DNA of 64,000 bases from Rhinopomastus cyanomelas (GCA_013400115.1 VXBP01008599.1:62001-126000), one strand, 5' to 3'; counted from the stretch's first letter, positions 34,788 through 47,068 are shown. Notes: generated from the letters alone by a model not told the origin. A program made the numbers and translations.

Positions 34788-35400
34788 TAGAATCATCCTG
34801 GCTGGAAAGGACCTCCAGCATCACCAAGTCCGGCCCTCATCCCAACAGCTCCCCAACTCCTACACTATGGCCTCAAGGGCTCTAGCTACTCAGTTTTTAA
34901 ACACCTGCAAGGATGGGGACTCCACCATCTCCCTGGGCAGCCTGTTCCAGTGCCCAACCACTCTCTCAGCAAAGAACTTCTTCCTAAGATTCAATCACAA
35001 CATCCCCTGATGCATCTGGAGGCCATTTCTCCTCATCCAATCATTAGGAATTTGGGAGAAGAGACCAGCAGCAGCCTCAGGACAACCTCCTTTGAGGTAG
35101 CTGTAGAGAGCATGGTCTCCTCTCAGCCTCCTCTTCTCTAGACTCAATAACCCGTTTCCTCAGCTTCTCTCCACAGGACCTGTCCTCCAGCCCTCTCCCC
35201 AGCCTCATTGCCCTCCTCTGGCCCCGCTCCAGCAGCCCTTGCAGTGGTCAGTCACCCTGTTGCCACCTTCCACAGGCTGCAGCGGGCGCTGTGCCAGGAG
35301 GCCACCCACACCGTGCACGGAGCAGAGCGGGGCGCCAGGGTTGCTCAGTGCTGCCAGACAATATATCTTTATACCTCTGTGCAGAGCCCCTTCTAATCCC
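34788..35400 (-). mobile_element. Old CR1 ORF2 3' fragment
   Basis: Antisense TCTTAGAATCATCCTGGCTG, GGATGGGGACTCCACCATCT, AAAGAACTTCTTCCTAAGAT, CTCCTCTCAGCCTCCTCTTC and CCCAGCCTCATTGCCCTCCT follow CR1 order. The last ~160 bases are less certain. Confidence 0.85.
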
Positions 35401-36089
35401 TCATTCACCACCAGCACCCATTCGAGACGATTATTAGAGTAACAGATGAATTATTTTCAGGGAAAATTTCTCATGACAAATGTACCACCCTTTTCTGCTT
35501 ATGAATTATCCCCGGACCAACTTCTGCTGATTCTAATTTATTACGTTCCTCTCTAAGCCGCGCTGATTTATTCAACGACTCATTCACAGCACCAGGGAGA
35601 ACCGAAGGTTGCCCGCGGATCACGCTCCAGCCTGCTGGCTTTGTGTTTGTGGTTCTGTCTGATGAGTCATCCCATTCATACCGCGTTGCTTCTGCTCATC
35701 GATGGCCACCCCTACAAACCCCAAAAGGTTTGTATCCCCCAGGTGATGGAACCTGGGTGTAAAGTGTCCCCAGAGCTTTGGCAGGGACTTTTCAATTAAT
35801 GAGCCTGCAGTCTGGGATTGGTTTTACCCCCCTGGCAATACAGGACATGTTGAAGTCCAGAGGGTGAAACACAACCTCCTACCTTCAGGAGTTCACAGAG
35901 TGAGGTGTTGAGGGTGCTCTTCCACCCACCAGTCAGGGCACTCATTCTCTGTGGACTTTACCACTCAGAGCCACTCCCCCTCCCTCTGCTCCCAGATTTA
36001 GTCTGATTTTTCCCAAGATGGTCAAGATTTATGAAGAGCAAAACAACTTGTGCTGAATCTTAGAAGTTCTTGAACTTGTTCTTCCACCT
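35401..36089. other. Single-copy DNA, AT-rich candidate regulatory block
   Basis: 35430-35720 is AT-rich with TAATTTATTA, TGATTTATTC and TGATGAGTCA (AP-1-like) cores. No repeat. Confidence 0.4.
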
Positions 36090-36300
36090 TTGGGTTGGAA
36101 AAGACCTCTAAGCTCACTGAGTCCAACTGCTCCCCCAGCACTGCCAGGGCCCCACTAACCACTGTCCCTCACCCCACATCTCCACAGCTTTGCAGCCCCT
36201 CCAAGTCAGGGGGACTCCCCCATTGCCCTGGGCAACCTGGGGAGCCCTTGTGTGGCAGAAATCGTTCCTCAGGAACAAGCTCAACCTCCTGTAGAATTCA
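36090..36300 (-). mobile_element. Old CR1 3' fragment
   Basis: Antisense TTGGGTTGGAAAAGACCTCT, CACTGAGTCCAACTGCTCCC and CCTCCAAGTCAGGGGGACTC, the order typical of an older CR1 tail. Confidence 0.82.
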
Positions 36301-38561
36301 CGGGGAAAGGGAGGATCCACGTAAAGTTAGACCATGTGAGTTGCCACCCGAAGAGAATTTAGACAGTAAGATCATAAAATCCCTTTTGTCATCCTCTTTC
36401 TCTGAGGACGAATTAAATCCTCTTTCCTTGTTTGCAGAGGACAAGAAAGCCTTATGAAACCTATAGACAGAGCCACACGCAGTGGGAGGGACGGACGCTC
36501 AGACACACTTCTCTTTTCCCACCAGCTGTCCTGTGGGCTTTGTCCAGGTTATTGCTCATGGAAAAGCAGAAACGTGCCCGTAACCCCGAGGAAGTCTGTG
36601 CACTCTCTCCCGCTACGTGGTGATGGAAGCACAGGGATGATGCTGTGGGTCTCAGCACCAGCAGCACCAATGCTTTTCTCCAAGCAAAGAACCAAACCCC
36701 TGTGATTGAACCTTAATTTTCCTGCTCCAGTTGAGTTTGCACCTCTGCTCCAGGGTGTGTTTTAAAGAGGGTCCTTGTAACCTCCACTATGGGGTTAAAA
36801 ATTACTGCTCTGTGTGGTAACTTGTCTCAGGACATCATGATCTGAAGGAAAGGCACGGGACCTGGCACCCAGCCACTCCTGCCCTTCAGGAAAAGTTCTT
36901 GCTGACTGCAAGGGGCTCTTAACTTGATTCCTTGTAGATAAATACAGAACATATTTACAGCTGCCAATGACAGATGTTCAGTGCAAATATTATTCCAGCA
37001 GATTTTTTAATCAGATGGTGTAAAGCACGATAGTGTCACTTGGAAAAAAAGAAGTGCGAACGCAGTGAAAAAATTACCATGTGAAAGGCAAAACTCTTTT
37101 TGTAGAATCCATAACGAGCTGATGTTCGTCCGCGGCGAAGCGCCGCCGCGAGACACGCAGGACCCCCCTCCCTCTGTCGAAAGGGAGGGAGTAATTAAAA
37201 ATTACACACGTGCTCACCTCCCTGCTCAGGTGCAGAGGAGTCCCACACACCGTGACCCGTGTTTGTTCAGCACCATGGAAACCATTTCACTCCATTATCC
37301 AAACATTATTTACATAAAACCGAGGGGGAAAAGGTAAGGGAAAATAAAAGTGACACAGGCAGGAATAATGACAGCGATCGGATTCATCGTGGAGGAGTGG
37401 GCAAGGGACCAAGAGGGCTTTAATGAAATTTCCATCCACCGAGGGGAGCGGTTTATGAGGAGCTGATTGCAGCAAAATGGGATAAAAAGGGAAAGTCGAG
37501 CGCAGGCGAAGTGAGATTTTCTCCTCCCTGCTCCAGCACTTGTACGGCTACTTTATCAGAGTGATAAATCTCACTTAAACCGGGCAGGGGAAGCGCAACA
37601 GCGAGACAGGTAAACGAGCAGAACCCTGGAGGACTCACCGCGTGTGGAGAAGGCTCCCCAACGGCGGTCCTAAAGCGAGGGCAGCGCCTCTGATGGGCAG
37701 GGACTCTTCCTGATGAAGGCTGCAAAGAGCTACTCAGCAATCAAGTGCTGGTTAAGATGCTTAAGGTGCTGCTTGGAGAGTGGTCCTCAGCATCACCTTG
37801 AGCCATGGGCTGTGGCTGCTCCAGCATGGACCATGAGCAGCAAGAAGTTTAGTGGAAACAGGTTTTTACGATCTGCTGAAACTTCCCAAATTTTATTCCC
37901 TCTCTAAAGAGAAAATGTTATCCGGAAGAACCCAAAAATCAAGAGAAATATAAAGAAACGCTGAGTTTAGCGCTGACACTGTTTGTCCATCTCATGAAGC
38001 TGCCAAAGACAAGGATCCTGCAAACAGAGGAGGGGAGGAAACAAGCAAACCCAGAACCTCCTCATCAGGTTTTTCTGCCTCCCTCAGCCACGACCGCCAG
38101 CGTCTCCCAGGAGGGCAGCTCCAGCTACAGCACCAGTAGCCCAGTCCACGGCCAACACTCATGGTCATGCTCACACTGTGGCTTCCAGAACAATCCACGC
38201 TGACAGTGGGAATCTGAGTGTTTAACATCACTTAATTAAATTAATTTCTTTTTAATGCCTTCTGTGCATTTAAAGCCAATTAACACAAGGTACTAAGTAC
38301 CTTTAAATCACATTTCAGCCCAGATGAGCCAAAGGTGATCAACCATTTGAAGAAAAACTGCTTCTGATTTGACAAAGAACAAGGATCCTCAGCTGAGATC
38401 TCCTCACGTTAGGCTGAGGAGGAACAGAACCAGGGTTTTGGGTAAGGTAGATCCTACCCACTTTGCTCTTTGCCTTCCAGAAGGCAAAAAGGTGAGCAAA
38501 GCCACGCAAAACCAACCCCTGGGAAGGGCATCACATAGGGAAGAGGCCAGGACATGCACTT
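36301..38561. other. Single-copy intergenic DNA
   Basis: About 2.2 kb without CR1. A GC hairpin (GCGGCG/CGCCGC) lies at about 37132-37147. AT-rich patches at 36900-37070, 37280-37350 and 38215-38330 are possible regulatory blocks. No exon recognised. Confidence 0.5.
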
Positions 38562-38876
38562 AGAATGGCCCAAGTTGGAAGGCACCTTCAAAGGTCATCT
38601 TGCCCAACACCCCTGCAGGGAGCAGGGACATCCTCAACTGCATCAGGTTTCCTCAGAGCCTTGTCCAGCCTCACTTGGAATAGCTCCAGGGATGGGGGGT
38701 CGACTACCTCCCTGGGCAACCTGTTCTGGTGTTCAGCCCCCCTGACACTAAAGAAATTCTTCCTAACATCCCATTTCAATCTGCCCTTCTCTAATGTGAA
38801 ACCATTGCCCCTCATCCTATCACTCCAGGCCTTCATGAACAGCCCCTCTCCAGCCTTCTTGTAGCCCACTTCAGGT
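38562..38876 (-). mobile_element. Old CR1 3' fragment
   Basis: Antisense GGCCCAAGTTGGAAGGCACC to CCTTCTTGTAGCCCACTTCA. On the minus strand it still translates as DVRKNFFSVRGAEHQNRLPR and EVVDPPSLELF, the end of CR1 ORF2. Confidence 0.88.
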
Positions 38877-39841
38877 ACTGGACTCGACTTTCTGCTTCCA
38901 AGGTGACCTCAGAGCATCTCCTGCAGGGGTTCCAGTTGCCCCCACAGTGAAGGGCATGTGCATGGTGCACACAGGGACATAACCCCCTTGGCATCTTTCC
39001 ACTCCCTCACTCGGCTCTTGATGCAGCACTGGCATAGGGTTGGAGTAACAGAAGCATTGCAAAGAGGACCTGCTTGGAATGTGGGAGACAGGCGAGTCCT
39101 CCAAGCTTGAGCTCACTGACCTGCTGCCGCTTGGCCACAGAGGCACCGGTGCAGCTGGCCGGGCTCCCTTGTTTCGTGGGTCCTCGGCGAACACTTCCAC
39201 CACCTCTCCTGTGAAAGTCGCGATCGATACAAAAAATGAACCACACTTTGCAAACCCTGCGCCCGCATCAATCGCTGCTGTATTTGTAATTACCACCATT
39301 TATCACGCGAGCGACGAGGATGGTCGTAATCATCCCGACATATCCATAAAAACCATCTAACTAACATTAGCTCGAGGTGTGCGCCCAGCCCCGAGCCATG
39401 AATCATCCGGCCCGGGTTATGAATACGCCGGCAGGAGTTGTGGACAAACACTTGTGACAAGGAAACTCTCCTCTGAAACCATCAGAGCTTCTGTTTTCAC
39501 TAAATACCCTCTTTTTGCACTCGTTTAGCCTCCACGCAACAGAAGTCTCAGGCAGAGACCCCAACACCCACCGAGGATGCTGAGGGGTGATGCTGAGGGG
39601 TAAGCGAGATACCTCAAGGACTGTGCTGGTGTCTATTTTGAGAAAGCGGGAGGTGAGAGACATCAGATTCTTGATCGTGAGTGGAGACCAGTGGAGAGAA
39701 ACCCCTCTTCCATTCCCCAGCCATCCCTTGACCTGGCATAACCCACATTCCCCAATAAACCTGCAGACAGGTGTTGGGTGAGGATGTTCAACAGAAGGTT
39801 CATCCCAAACACACTGGATGGGCCCTACTTCAGGGGATAGA
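38877..39841. other. Single-copy intergenic DNA
   Basis: No repeat or gene. The block 39200-39440 has AT-rich and CpG-containing patches and is a mild regulatory candidate. Confidence 0.45.
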
Positions 39842-39978
39842 ATAAAATCATGGAATCATTAGGGATTGGATGGGACCTTGAAAGATCATCTGGTCCAATC
39901 CCCCTGACACAGCAGCATCACCTAGACCAAGTCGCACAGGAACACATCCACATGGGTCTTAAACGTCTCCAGTGACCT
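39842..39978 (-). mobile_element. CR1 (type A) 3' end
   Basis: Antisense AATCATTAGGGATTGGATGG, GACACAGCAGCATCACCTAG and CTTAAACGTCTCCAGTGA. Confidence 0.92.
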
Positions 39979-40312
39979 CCAACATTTTATTGTGGAGTCA
40001 AGATAAAGCAGGAGAAGTCAAGCACAGAGCTCTACAGTCTTGATTCAGCCCAAGACCTGCTTCCCATCTCTGTGCTCTTTCCCTACAGGCATCCAAATGA
40101 CGCACTGCTGCTCACACCGAGATATCCCTGAGCAGGTTCCATGGGAGAAACACCCAACTGCTCAGCAAAGGGTGAACATCAGAAAGATTAAAGATTCATT
40201 AACACTTGTCCAGTGTTTTAACAATTTTGCTGCTTGTCAGTTACTGCCACAGGGATAGCATCACGTGCAAAGGCTGGTCTGACCCTGAACCTCACGGCAT
40301 GAGCTACGTGAA
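39979..40312. other. Short single-copy spacer
   Basis: Nothing recognised between two CR1 copies. Confidence 0.45.
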
Positions 40313-41352
40313 GACCTGCGGTCAATGGAGTTCAATCCAGCTGGAGGGCGGCCATCAGTGGTGTCCCCCAGGGCTCAGCGCTGGGGCTGCTCCTGTTCAA
40401 CATCTTGATGAGGGGATTGAGTGCACCCTCAGTAAGTTTGCAGATGACATCAAGCTGGGAGGGAGTATCACAGAATCACAGAAACACAGAAGGTTACAGG
40501 TTGGAAGGGACCTTGAAAGATCATCTAAGTCTATCTGCTGGAGGGTAGGAAGGCTGTGAGGAGGGACCTTGACAGGCTGCATCCATGGGCTGAGGATAAT
40601 TGAGTTTCAACAGAGCCAAGTGTCGGGTCCTGCATTTTGGCCACATCAACCCCCTGCAGCTACAGGCTGGGGGCAGGGTGGCTGGAGAGCAGTCCAGCAG
40701 AGAGGGACCTGGGGGTTCTAATTGACAAGCAGCTGAACAGGAGCCAGCAGTGTGCCCAGGTGGCCAAGAAGGCCAATGGCATCCTGGCCTGGATTACAAA
40801 CTGTGTGTCCAGCAGGAGTAAGGAGATGATTGCCACCTTGAACTCAGCACTGGTGAGGCTGCATCTTGAGTACTGGGTCCAGTTTTGGGCACCTCAGTAC
40901 AAAGGTGCTGGAGTGAGTGCAAAGGAAGGCAACAAAGATGATGAAGGGCCTGGAGAATAAATCTTATGAGAGATTGAGAAAGTTGGAGCTGTTTAGTTGG
41001 AGGAAGAGGAGGTTGAGGGGAGACCTCATCACTCTCTACAACTATCTGAGAGAACATTGTAGAGATGTTGGTGCTGGTCTCTTCTCACAGGTCATTAGCG
41101 ACAGAAGCAGAAGGAAGGGCTTCAAGCTTCAACAGGGTAGGGTTAGACTGGACATCAGGAAGAAATTCTTCACAGAGTGAGTGTTCAGGCACTGGAATGG
41201 GCTGCCCAGGGTGGTGGTTGAGTCCTCATCCCTGGATGTGTTTGAATGTCACTTAGATGTAGCGTTGGGTGATTTGGTTTGATGTGACCCTGTAGAGTAG
41301 GGTTGATGGTTGGACTGGATGATCCCAAGGGTTTTTCCAACCTGAATGAAAG
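40313..41352 (+). mobile_element. Longest CR1 copy (type B), includes reverse-transcriptase motif
   Basis: About 1.04 kb. It contains the CR1 reverse-transcriptase block GTGTCCCCCAGGGCTCAGC (normally read GVPQGS; out of frame here) and, in frame, SKFADDIKLG with the catalytic FADD. Then come the WAEDN/FN-AKC-like region, GHINPLQLQAGG, AKKANGILAWITNCVSSRS, QFWAPQYK and the ORF2 C-terminal domain. It is interrupted by an antisense CR1 scrap (40468-40531) and several frameshifts, and lacks endonuclease and ORF1. It is dead. The tail stops in GGTTTTTCCAACCTGAATGA with no octamer repeat. Confidence 0.92.
40468..40531 (-). mobile_element. Nested CR1 tail inside a CR1 reverse-transcriptase domain
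   Basis: Antisense CACAGAATCACAGAAACACA and GGTTGGAAGGGACCTTGAAA interrupt the host between GGGAGT and ATCTGCTGGAGG. Only ~64 bases long, so extremely truncated. Confidence 0.88.
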
Positions 41353-42732
41353 TCTCCATCTGTAGTCCCAAAGAGCCGAAGACTTCAAGTTTTGGGCTGG
41401 ATAGAGAAGAGAGCTGAGGACAAGTCCATAGGAGTTTGATCAAGAGTCAAAGGTGTGGAAGGCATTAGTAAGTGCCACGTGAGGTGCTCATTGACAGAAA
41501 CCGACTAGAGGAGGATTGGCAGCACAACCTCAGCTATTATGGTTTATTTGTTAGTTAAATCTGTGGCTGTGACCAGTTACCCTCCAGATCAATTCATGGT
41601 TTAGCCTGGGTGGGAGGTTAGACCGCTCTTGCAGGGTGATCCCTGACCAGTTTAGCAAGTCCTGAGCTTACAAACCAGCCCCACAGACTGAATCCATTAA
41701 CAACAGTCAGGTATTTAAGCACCGACTTTGGGGTGTCCAGGAATATTAATTATACCTGATACATAAAACCTATTTAATTAGAGCAGAGTGGGAATTGGGA
41801 TGAATTAGCCCCACACATAAAAAATTACACACATTCTTCTCCTGGTTACGAGCAATTTGGCACCAGATCCGAAGCATGAGCTGTGCAGCCTGTGTCTTCA
41901 CAGGGAGAAAGCAGCTGAGAACGGACTTCAGAGCAGCAGAGACCTCCTTGCCAGCTGCTCCACAGGCCTGGCACATCACCAGATACAACCACAACCATTA
42001 CACCAGGGCATGGCTAAGAGCATCAAGGTATCCCAGGTGGAGCCACAGAAGATTCAGCACCAGTGAGAGATTATTCCCAACCCATGAATGAACAAGAAAA
42101 GGGCAATGGGTGACAATTCCAAGCCACCCAATGGGTGACAATTCCAAGCCACCCAACAAGTGAGACCCTACTACCAGAGCCACGGACATCAAACAAGAAC
42201 ACAGAAGACTACAGCAAGGTAGAGGAGAGCTGCTCCTCGTAGGCAAGAAGGGTATCCTGGTGTCAATTGTCCTAAATACTCATGAGAGGAAAAAATCTCT
42301 TCAGGTTTGACTTAATGTCCCACCTACTCCTTCAGATTCAGTTTTCTAAACCAAACTTTCTGCTTTTTCTCCATAAACAGAAGAATTTCCAGTTTCTCTA
42401 GGAGTCCACCCCACAGAACCTGATTTAGTGCAGGAGCCATGCAAAGCCCTCATCGGGGTTTCAATCACACAATGGATGTTCAAGATGATTTGTCAACTCC
42501 TTCTGCCCATCCTGCTTCTAGTTCCTGCTTTCTCATAGTTGCCTTTGGACTCCTGACGCATTACAGCCAGTTTTTGTGGTTGGAGTCGCATAAACTGAAC
42601 CAGTGACCTGAACTGATATAAGAACAGGAAATTATTTGTCTGTTTTTCACAGCACAGAAAAAGTCCTTCTTGCCTGCTTGTTCCCACATGGCCGGAGATC
42701 AGCCATCAGCCAGTCCTCCCTGGAAGTGTCCA
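41353..42732. other. Single-copy DNA with a small tandem duplication
   Basis: AT-rich at 41520-41860. Includes the 25-bp duplication at 42104-42153. No gene recognised. Confidence 0.5.
42104..42153. repeat. 25-bp tandem duplication
   Basis: Two identical 25-base units beginning CAATGGGTGACAATTCC follow each other, with three bases of a third. Confidence 0.9.
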
Positions 42733-42848
42733 TGGCTGGGCTGGGTGGGACTCTGGGCAGCCTGGTCCGATGAGAGGTGTTGGTGCCCACAGCAGGGGAT
42801 TGGGGCTGGGTGAGCTCTGAGCTCCCTCCCAACCCAGAGCAGTCTCTC
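42733..42848 (+). mobile_element. Old CR1 3' end
   Basis: GGGCAGCCTGGTCCGATGAG, GGATTGGGGCTGGGTGAGCT and CTCCCTCCCAACCCAGAGCA follow the order of a diverged CR1 tail. Confidence 0.6.
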
Positions 42849-42924
42849 GTGCACAGGCAGCTCCTCAGCCCCTAGGCAGGAGCTGATAAGACAGTCATAG
42901 ATGGATTTTGCACAACACTTGCCT

Positions 42925-43060
42925 TTGCCACCAACCCTAATTCATCAGAACTGATGGTAGTTTCTGTGCGACTTGGGCTCGGTGATCCCGCTCTGGCAGG
43001 GGGATTGGACTGGATGATCTTCTGAGGTCCCTTCCAATCCTTAATGATTCTATGAATTTC
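42925..43060 (+). mobile_element. Short chimeric element with CR1 tail, copy 1
   Basis: TTTGCCACCAACCCTAATTC begins a ~45-base leader joined to GACTTGGGCTCGGTGATCCC and the CR1 tail through CTTAATGATTCTATGAA. Leader matches 44438-44482 with about five differences. Confidence 0.7.
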
Positions 43061-44035
43061 CCTTCTGGATTCTGTAAAAGGAGCAAAATCAGAACTGCAG
43101 GAACAGATTTAATGTTCTGAAGCTGTGCAGATCCAAAGTTCCTCATTTGCTGATCCTCCAGTCAACTGCACCCATCACACACGCGGTGCCATCCCTCAAG
43201 AGAAACCACTTTAATCAGTCCCACGGCTTCACCCTGTGCCAACAGAACAGCTGGCTCCTCACAGTCGGTGGGTTCTGGGTCTGAACTGGGGGAATTCCCT
43301 CTCAGCAGAGATTCTAAACCCGGGACGCTTGCGTTCAGCAGGCATCCGTTTTGATCAAGCGAAGGACATCAGATCATAGATGAGAGATGTTTCACTGCAG
43401 GGCAGGAACTCCCCAGAAAGCCAGGTCTGGATTCCTTCACAATAAAACCTTGAAGGAATTGAGCTGCTGGTTTGCCAACACTCACCTGCCTCCTGCCTTC
43501 CGATGGTTGTCCCAGCACCTCTGCACTTCCAGGAGCACGTCTTCCGTGCTAAGTGATGACGATCCAATTCCCTCAATCTATCCCACATCCCTCAAAGTCT
43601 AGCAGTCTAAAGACCAATCCTCTTGAGCTACTACCTTTCACAGAAGCCCTCAGGTGGATCTCAAACGCGCTGTGATTACCAGACCCTAGATATTCACTAG
43701 TTTCCATCGTATTTATCATACTTGCTTCATTTCCTAGGAGAAAGGGTCTGATTCATTAAAAATTATATGCCCCATTTAAGCAGGTTTTCTGCATACTTTG
43801 CTCAGGAAAAAATGCTGAACGCATTTTTTTCCACATAAAAGTCCATCTCTTCTGTGATTTATCAACCTTTTACACCCTGCCTGTGAGTGGATGCCTCTCA
43901 GTCACGGGCCCTGGTGGTGCACAGCTCCTCAGAAGGGCGATAACGAGCGCTTCCAACCTGCAGCGCTTCCGCACAGAGCAGACCTCATGTGTCTCTGCTG
44001 TTGAGAGCATTTCTGTGGCCTTACTGCAGATTGAT
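43061..44035. other. Single-copy intergenic DNA
   Basis: No gene or repeat recognised; AT-rich at 43680-43870 with candidate transcription-factor cores only. Confidence 0.45.
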
Positions 44036-44245
44036 CAAGGATGGAAAAGCCCTCTGGGCTCATCCAGCCCAGATCAGGACCTAACATCACCCCATTTGAC
44101 AGACTAAGGGCCGCAGCCAGGCTGGCCTTCAACACCTCCAGGGATGGGGACTCCACCAGAGCCCTGGGCAGTCCATTCCAGGCTCTGATCACCCTTTCCA
44201 TCAGGAAGGGCTTCCTAACATCCAACCTAACTCTCACCTCTAAAG
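44036..44245 (-). mobile_element. Old CR1 3' fragment
   Basis: Antisense AAAGCCCTCTGGGCTCATCC to CTTTCCATCAGGAAGGGCTT. Same subfamily as 13724-13860 (both share CCAGCCCAGATCAGGA-like and TTCAACACCT-like segments). Confidence 0.8.
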
Positions 44246-44343
44246 GACTGCTGCCATCAGAATCACTTTCAGGACACAAGAACCATCTGTAAGATCTTCT
44301 CTCCCTTGCAAAAACTTCAGCAGCAAATGGAATTGTTGTTATG

Positions 44344-44400
44344 ATTAAGGCTGGAATAGACCTCTGAGCTTATCCAGTCCAACCCAACTGTCCCCTGGTG
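44344..44400 (-). mobile_element. Old CR1 3' end scrap
   Basis: Antisense AAGGCTGGAATAGACCTCTG and TTATCCAGTCCAACCCAACT. Confidence 0.65.
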
Positions 44401-44437
44401 CAGATTCAGGCTCTCGAAGCACCCGGATCAAATGACT

Positions 44438-44580
44438 TGAATTTGCCAACAACCCTAATTCATTAGAGCTGATGGCAGTTTCTGTGCAGCTTGATCTAGG
44501 TGACCCTGCTCTGGCAGGAGAACTGAACTGGATGATCTTTTGAGGTCCCTTCCAATCCCTAATGTTCTGTGATTCCCTGT
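44438..44580 (+). mobile_element. Short chimeric element with CR1 tail, copy 2
   Basis: About 45 non-CR1 bases (TTTGCCAACAACCCTAATTC onward) are joined to the last ~95 bases of a CR1 tail (CTTGATCTAGGTGACCCTGC to CTAATGTTCTGTGATTCC). The same joint occurs at 42925-43060. Confidence 0.7.
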
Positions 44581-44883
44581 GAGATTCACAACCTGAATTC
44601 TCCAGCAGAGCATCAGGAGGATGATGATTGCAGAGACAAAGGGCAACCCTCAGCATCACTCTTCACCCCGCTCTCAACAGGTACCTGCAGACACAGCATG
44701 AAGTGCCCACTGGAGGCTCAGAGCTGAGAAGATCATGGAGAGAAAAGGTTTAGCTCTACTCCTTGTGCTCCCATGAAATTATTCACTGCAGTCCTCACCT
44801 GCAGGGGAAGTCCTGGCAGGCAGCGTATCAGGAGCAGTTAACATCTGCTCAAGGTGAGACAACCCTTCCTGTTGCTCAGCTCA

Positions 44884-45180
44884 GGGGCACCCAATGATAG
44901 GACAAGGGGCAGCGGGTGTGAGCTGGAGCAGAGGAGGTTCCACATCAATGTGTGAAGGAACTTCTTCCCAGTGAAGGTGACAGAGCACTGGAAGGTTGTC
45001 CTGGGGCAGGGAGCTTGTAAAGTCTCCTTCTCTGGAGACATTTAAAACCCACCTGGCCATGATCCTATGCGACTGGATCTTGAGGACCCTGCTGTGTTGG
45101 GGAGACTGGGCTGGATGGTCTTTCAAGGTCCAACCCCTTTCAAGGCCCCTTCCCATCCCTAGTGTTCTGTGATTCTGTGA
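44884..45180 (+). mobile_element. CR1 (type A) 3' fragment
   Basis: Starts in the SNDRTRG region (ATGATAGGACAAGGGGCAG), includes TCTCCTTCTCTGGAGACATT and ends CCCTAGTGTTCTGTGATTCT. Tail contains a partial duplication of GGTCTTTCAAGGTCC at 45117-45145. Confidence 0.9.
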
Positions 45181-46203
45181 GCTATGAAGAGTATCTGGGA
45201 TGGATGAACCAAGGCAGCACCTTTGGAGGGTTTCAGCTGAGCTCAGCACCTGAGCAGAGCCACAGGACAGCCCCAGTAGCTGTCAGCTGCCAGGCCCCAC
45301 GTTCACTCAAAGCAGCGACAGGGGTGATGACGCACTCGCAGGTTTTCCCCTGCTCTGGTTAGCTGCTGAGATCCCCCCAGGCTGTTCAGGGGAAGCAGGA
45401 ACTCTTCAGGACAGCATTTTATTTCAGTAGTTCTATCAGCAGTGAAAAATATAGGAACAAGGTTAAAAACAAGGCTTTCCTGTAAGCACCACCAATTTCC
45501 TTAAAATGTTGGCCGTGGAGGCTGTATCTCGGCAAAAAGCTAAACAGAAGGGTGCAGAGACAGAGAGGAGATATTTCTGCATCTATTTGAAGAAGCCTCA
45601 TCCATAAAGAAACAAATTGCCATGGTAATTATCACTATCTTACTCGTAACCGTAAGAATAACCGCGCGGGGTTGATACATATGGACCGTTCTCATTCCGT
45701 TTGCTTTAATTCTCCCTAGAAAGAAATGATCTTTTATGGAGCAGAAGCGTTAAATGTGTTCTGGCAACCAGGCAGGGCTGCTTCGCCGAGATGCTCTGCC
45801 ACGGAGCGAGCCCTGGCTGCTCCTTTTGAGATGCTCCCGGTTGGGCTGTCATCGGGCACTAACCCACCAAAGGGTCTGCGAGCACTAGTCCGGTGTCCAC
45901 CAGCACACCCCAGTCACCCGCGTGCTCGCCAGGAGGATGCTGGCAGCAGACTCGGCTCACGTTAGTCTTCCTCTTGGAACTAATTACTGCAAAGCAAGGA
46001 TGGGGCTGAGCTGGTGACACTGTGAATTATTTCAGTATCAAGGGGCTGAGCATTGCTGCTGCACGTTGGGTTGGGGGGTTTTGGGGGTTTAGCTGGTGTC
46101 AAAGCGGGGTGTGAACAAGCCCAGTTTGCACCATCAAGATACACATGGGTTGAAGTGCCTGGTCACCACAGTCACCAGCTGGAAGGCAGAGAGCGAGAGC
46201 ACT
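45181..46203. other. Single-copy DNA with an AT-rich candidate regulatory block
   Basis: The stretch at about 45610-45735 is AT-rich with TAATTATC, a short inverted repeat TCTTAC/GTAAGA and homeodomain-like cores. The rest shows no feature. Confidence 0.4.
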
Positions 46204-46392
46204 CATAGTCATAGAATCTTTAGGGATTGGAAGGGACCTCAAAAGATCACCCAGTCCAATCCCCCTGACACAGCAGGACCACCTAGACCAAGTCACACAG
46301 GAACACATCCAGAGGGGTTTTAAACATCTGCAGAGAAGGAGACTCCACAACCCCCCTGGGCAGCCTGTTCCAGTGCTCTGGCACCCTCAGCC
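46204..46392 (-). mobile_element. CR1 (type A) 3' end
   Basis: Antisense tail ATAGAATCTTTAGGGATTGG, then GACACAGCAGGACCACCTAG and TCCAGTGCTCTGGCACCCTC. Strongly 5' truncated. Confidence 0.93.
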
Positions 46393-47068
46393 CTGGTCCA
46401 GTCAGCCAGCAGAAATAAATCCTCACGCTTTTCCAAACGTGTCTCCCATCAGGAGCGTCTCCTCACCCAGCTATCGCACACCGTGAAGTCCTGGCAAACA
46501 GCCACAAGGCTACAGATGAGCCAGTTTCCTCTCCCTATACCCAACTAAGTGTTTTTCAGGGCTACCCTTCCACACCACAAACATCTTTCCTGGGTTTTTG
46601 AGGGGAGGCTGTTTTGAAATATCTGAAACTCCAGCAATCACAGTTCTACTTCCAACCAGGATTAACCAGGAGAGAGACTTCCATAGGAATGAGTGGTTAA
46701 AAATAAATCCATCTGCTGGGGAGAAAGGGAAAGAAGGAGAATCCAGGCAACAGTCAGGACCACCTGGTGATCAAGGCTTGTTCCAAAGGGGATCAGGCAG
46801 TGGGGCTGGGCAGAGCAGCTTCAGTTACTCTTTGGAGAAGCTCTGAGCAGTGAGAAAGTGCCTCTAACAATTCAGAAGGGCTGCAGGACTGAGGGTCTCA
46901 CTTCCAAGACCTCAGTATAGAACTTGCTTTGTCTTACTGCTTCTTTGCCCAAACTGTATTTCTGGTGTTTTCTGCTTCAACTGTATTTATTCACCTTGAG
47001 GATTAACAAATTAATCAATCTTGAGGTTTAACAGATTAGTCAGTCTTTAGGATTAATAAATGCATGAA
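46393..47068. other. Single-copy intergenic DNA
   Basis: No gene. A weak local repetition of ATTAACAAATTAATC / AACAGATTAGTC / ATTAATAAATGC occurs at 46998-47060. Confidence 0.45.

Noticed and set aside
37132..37147. GC hairpin GCGGCG/CGCCGC
   Set aside because: Only six bases per arm in CpG-rich DNA; likely chance.
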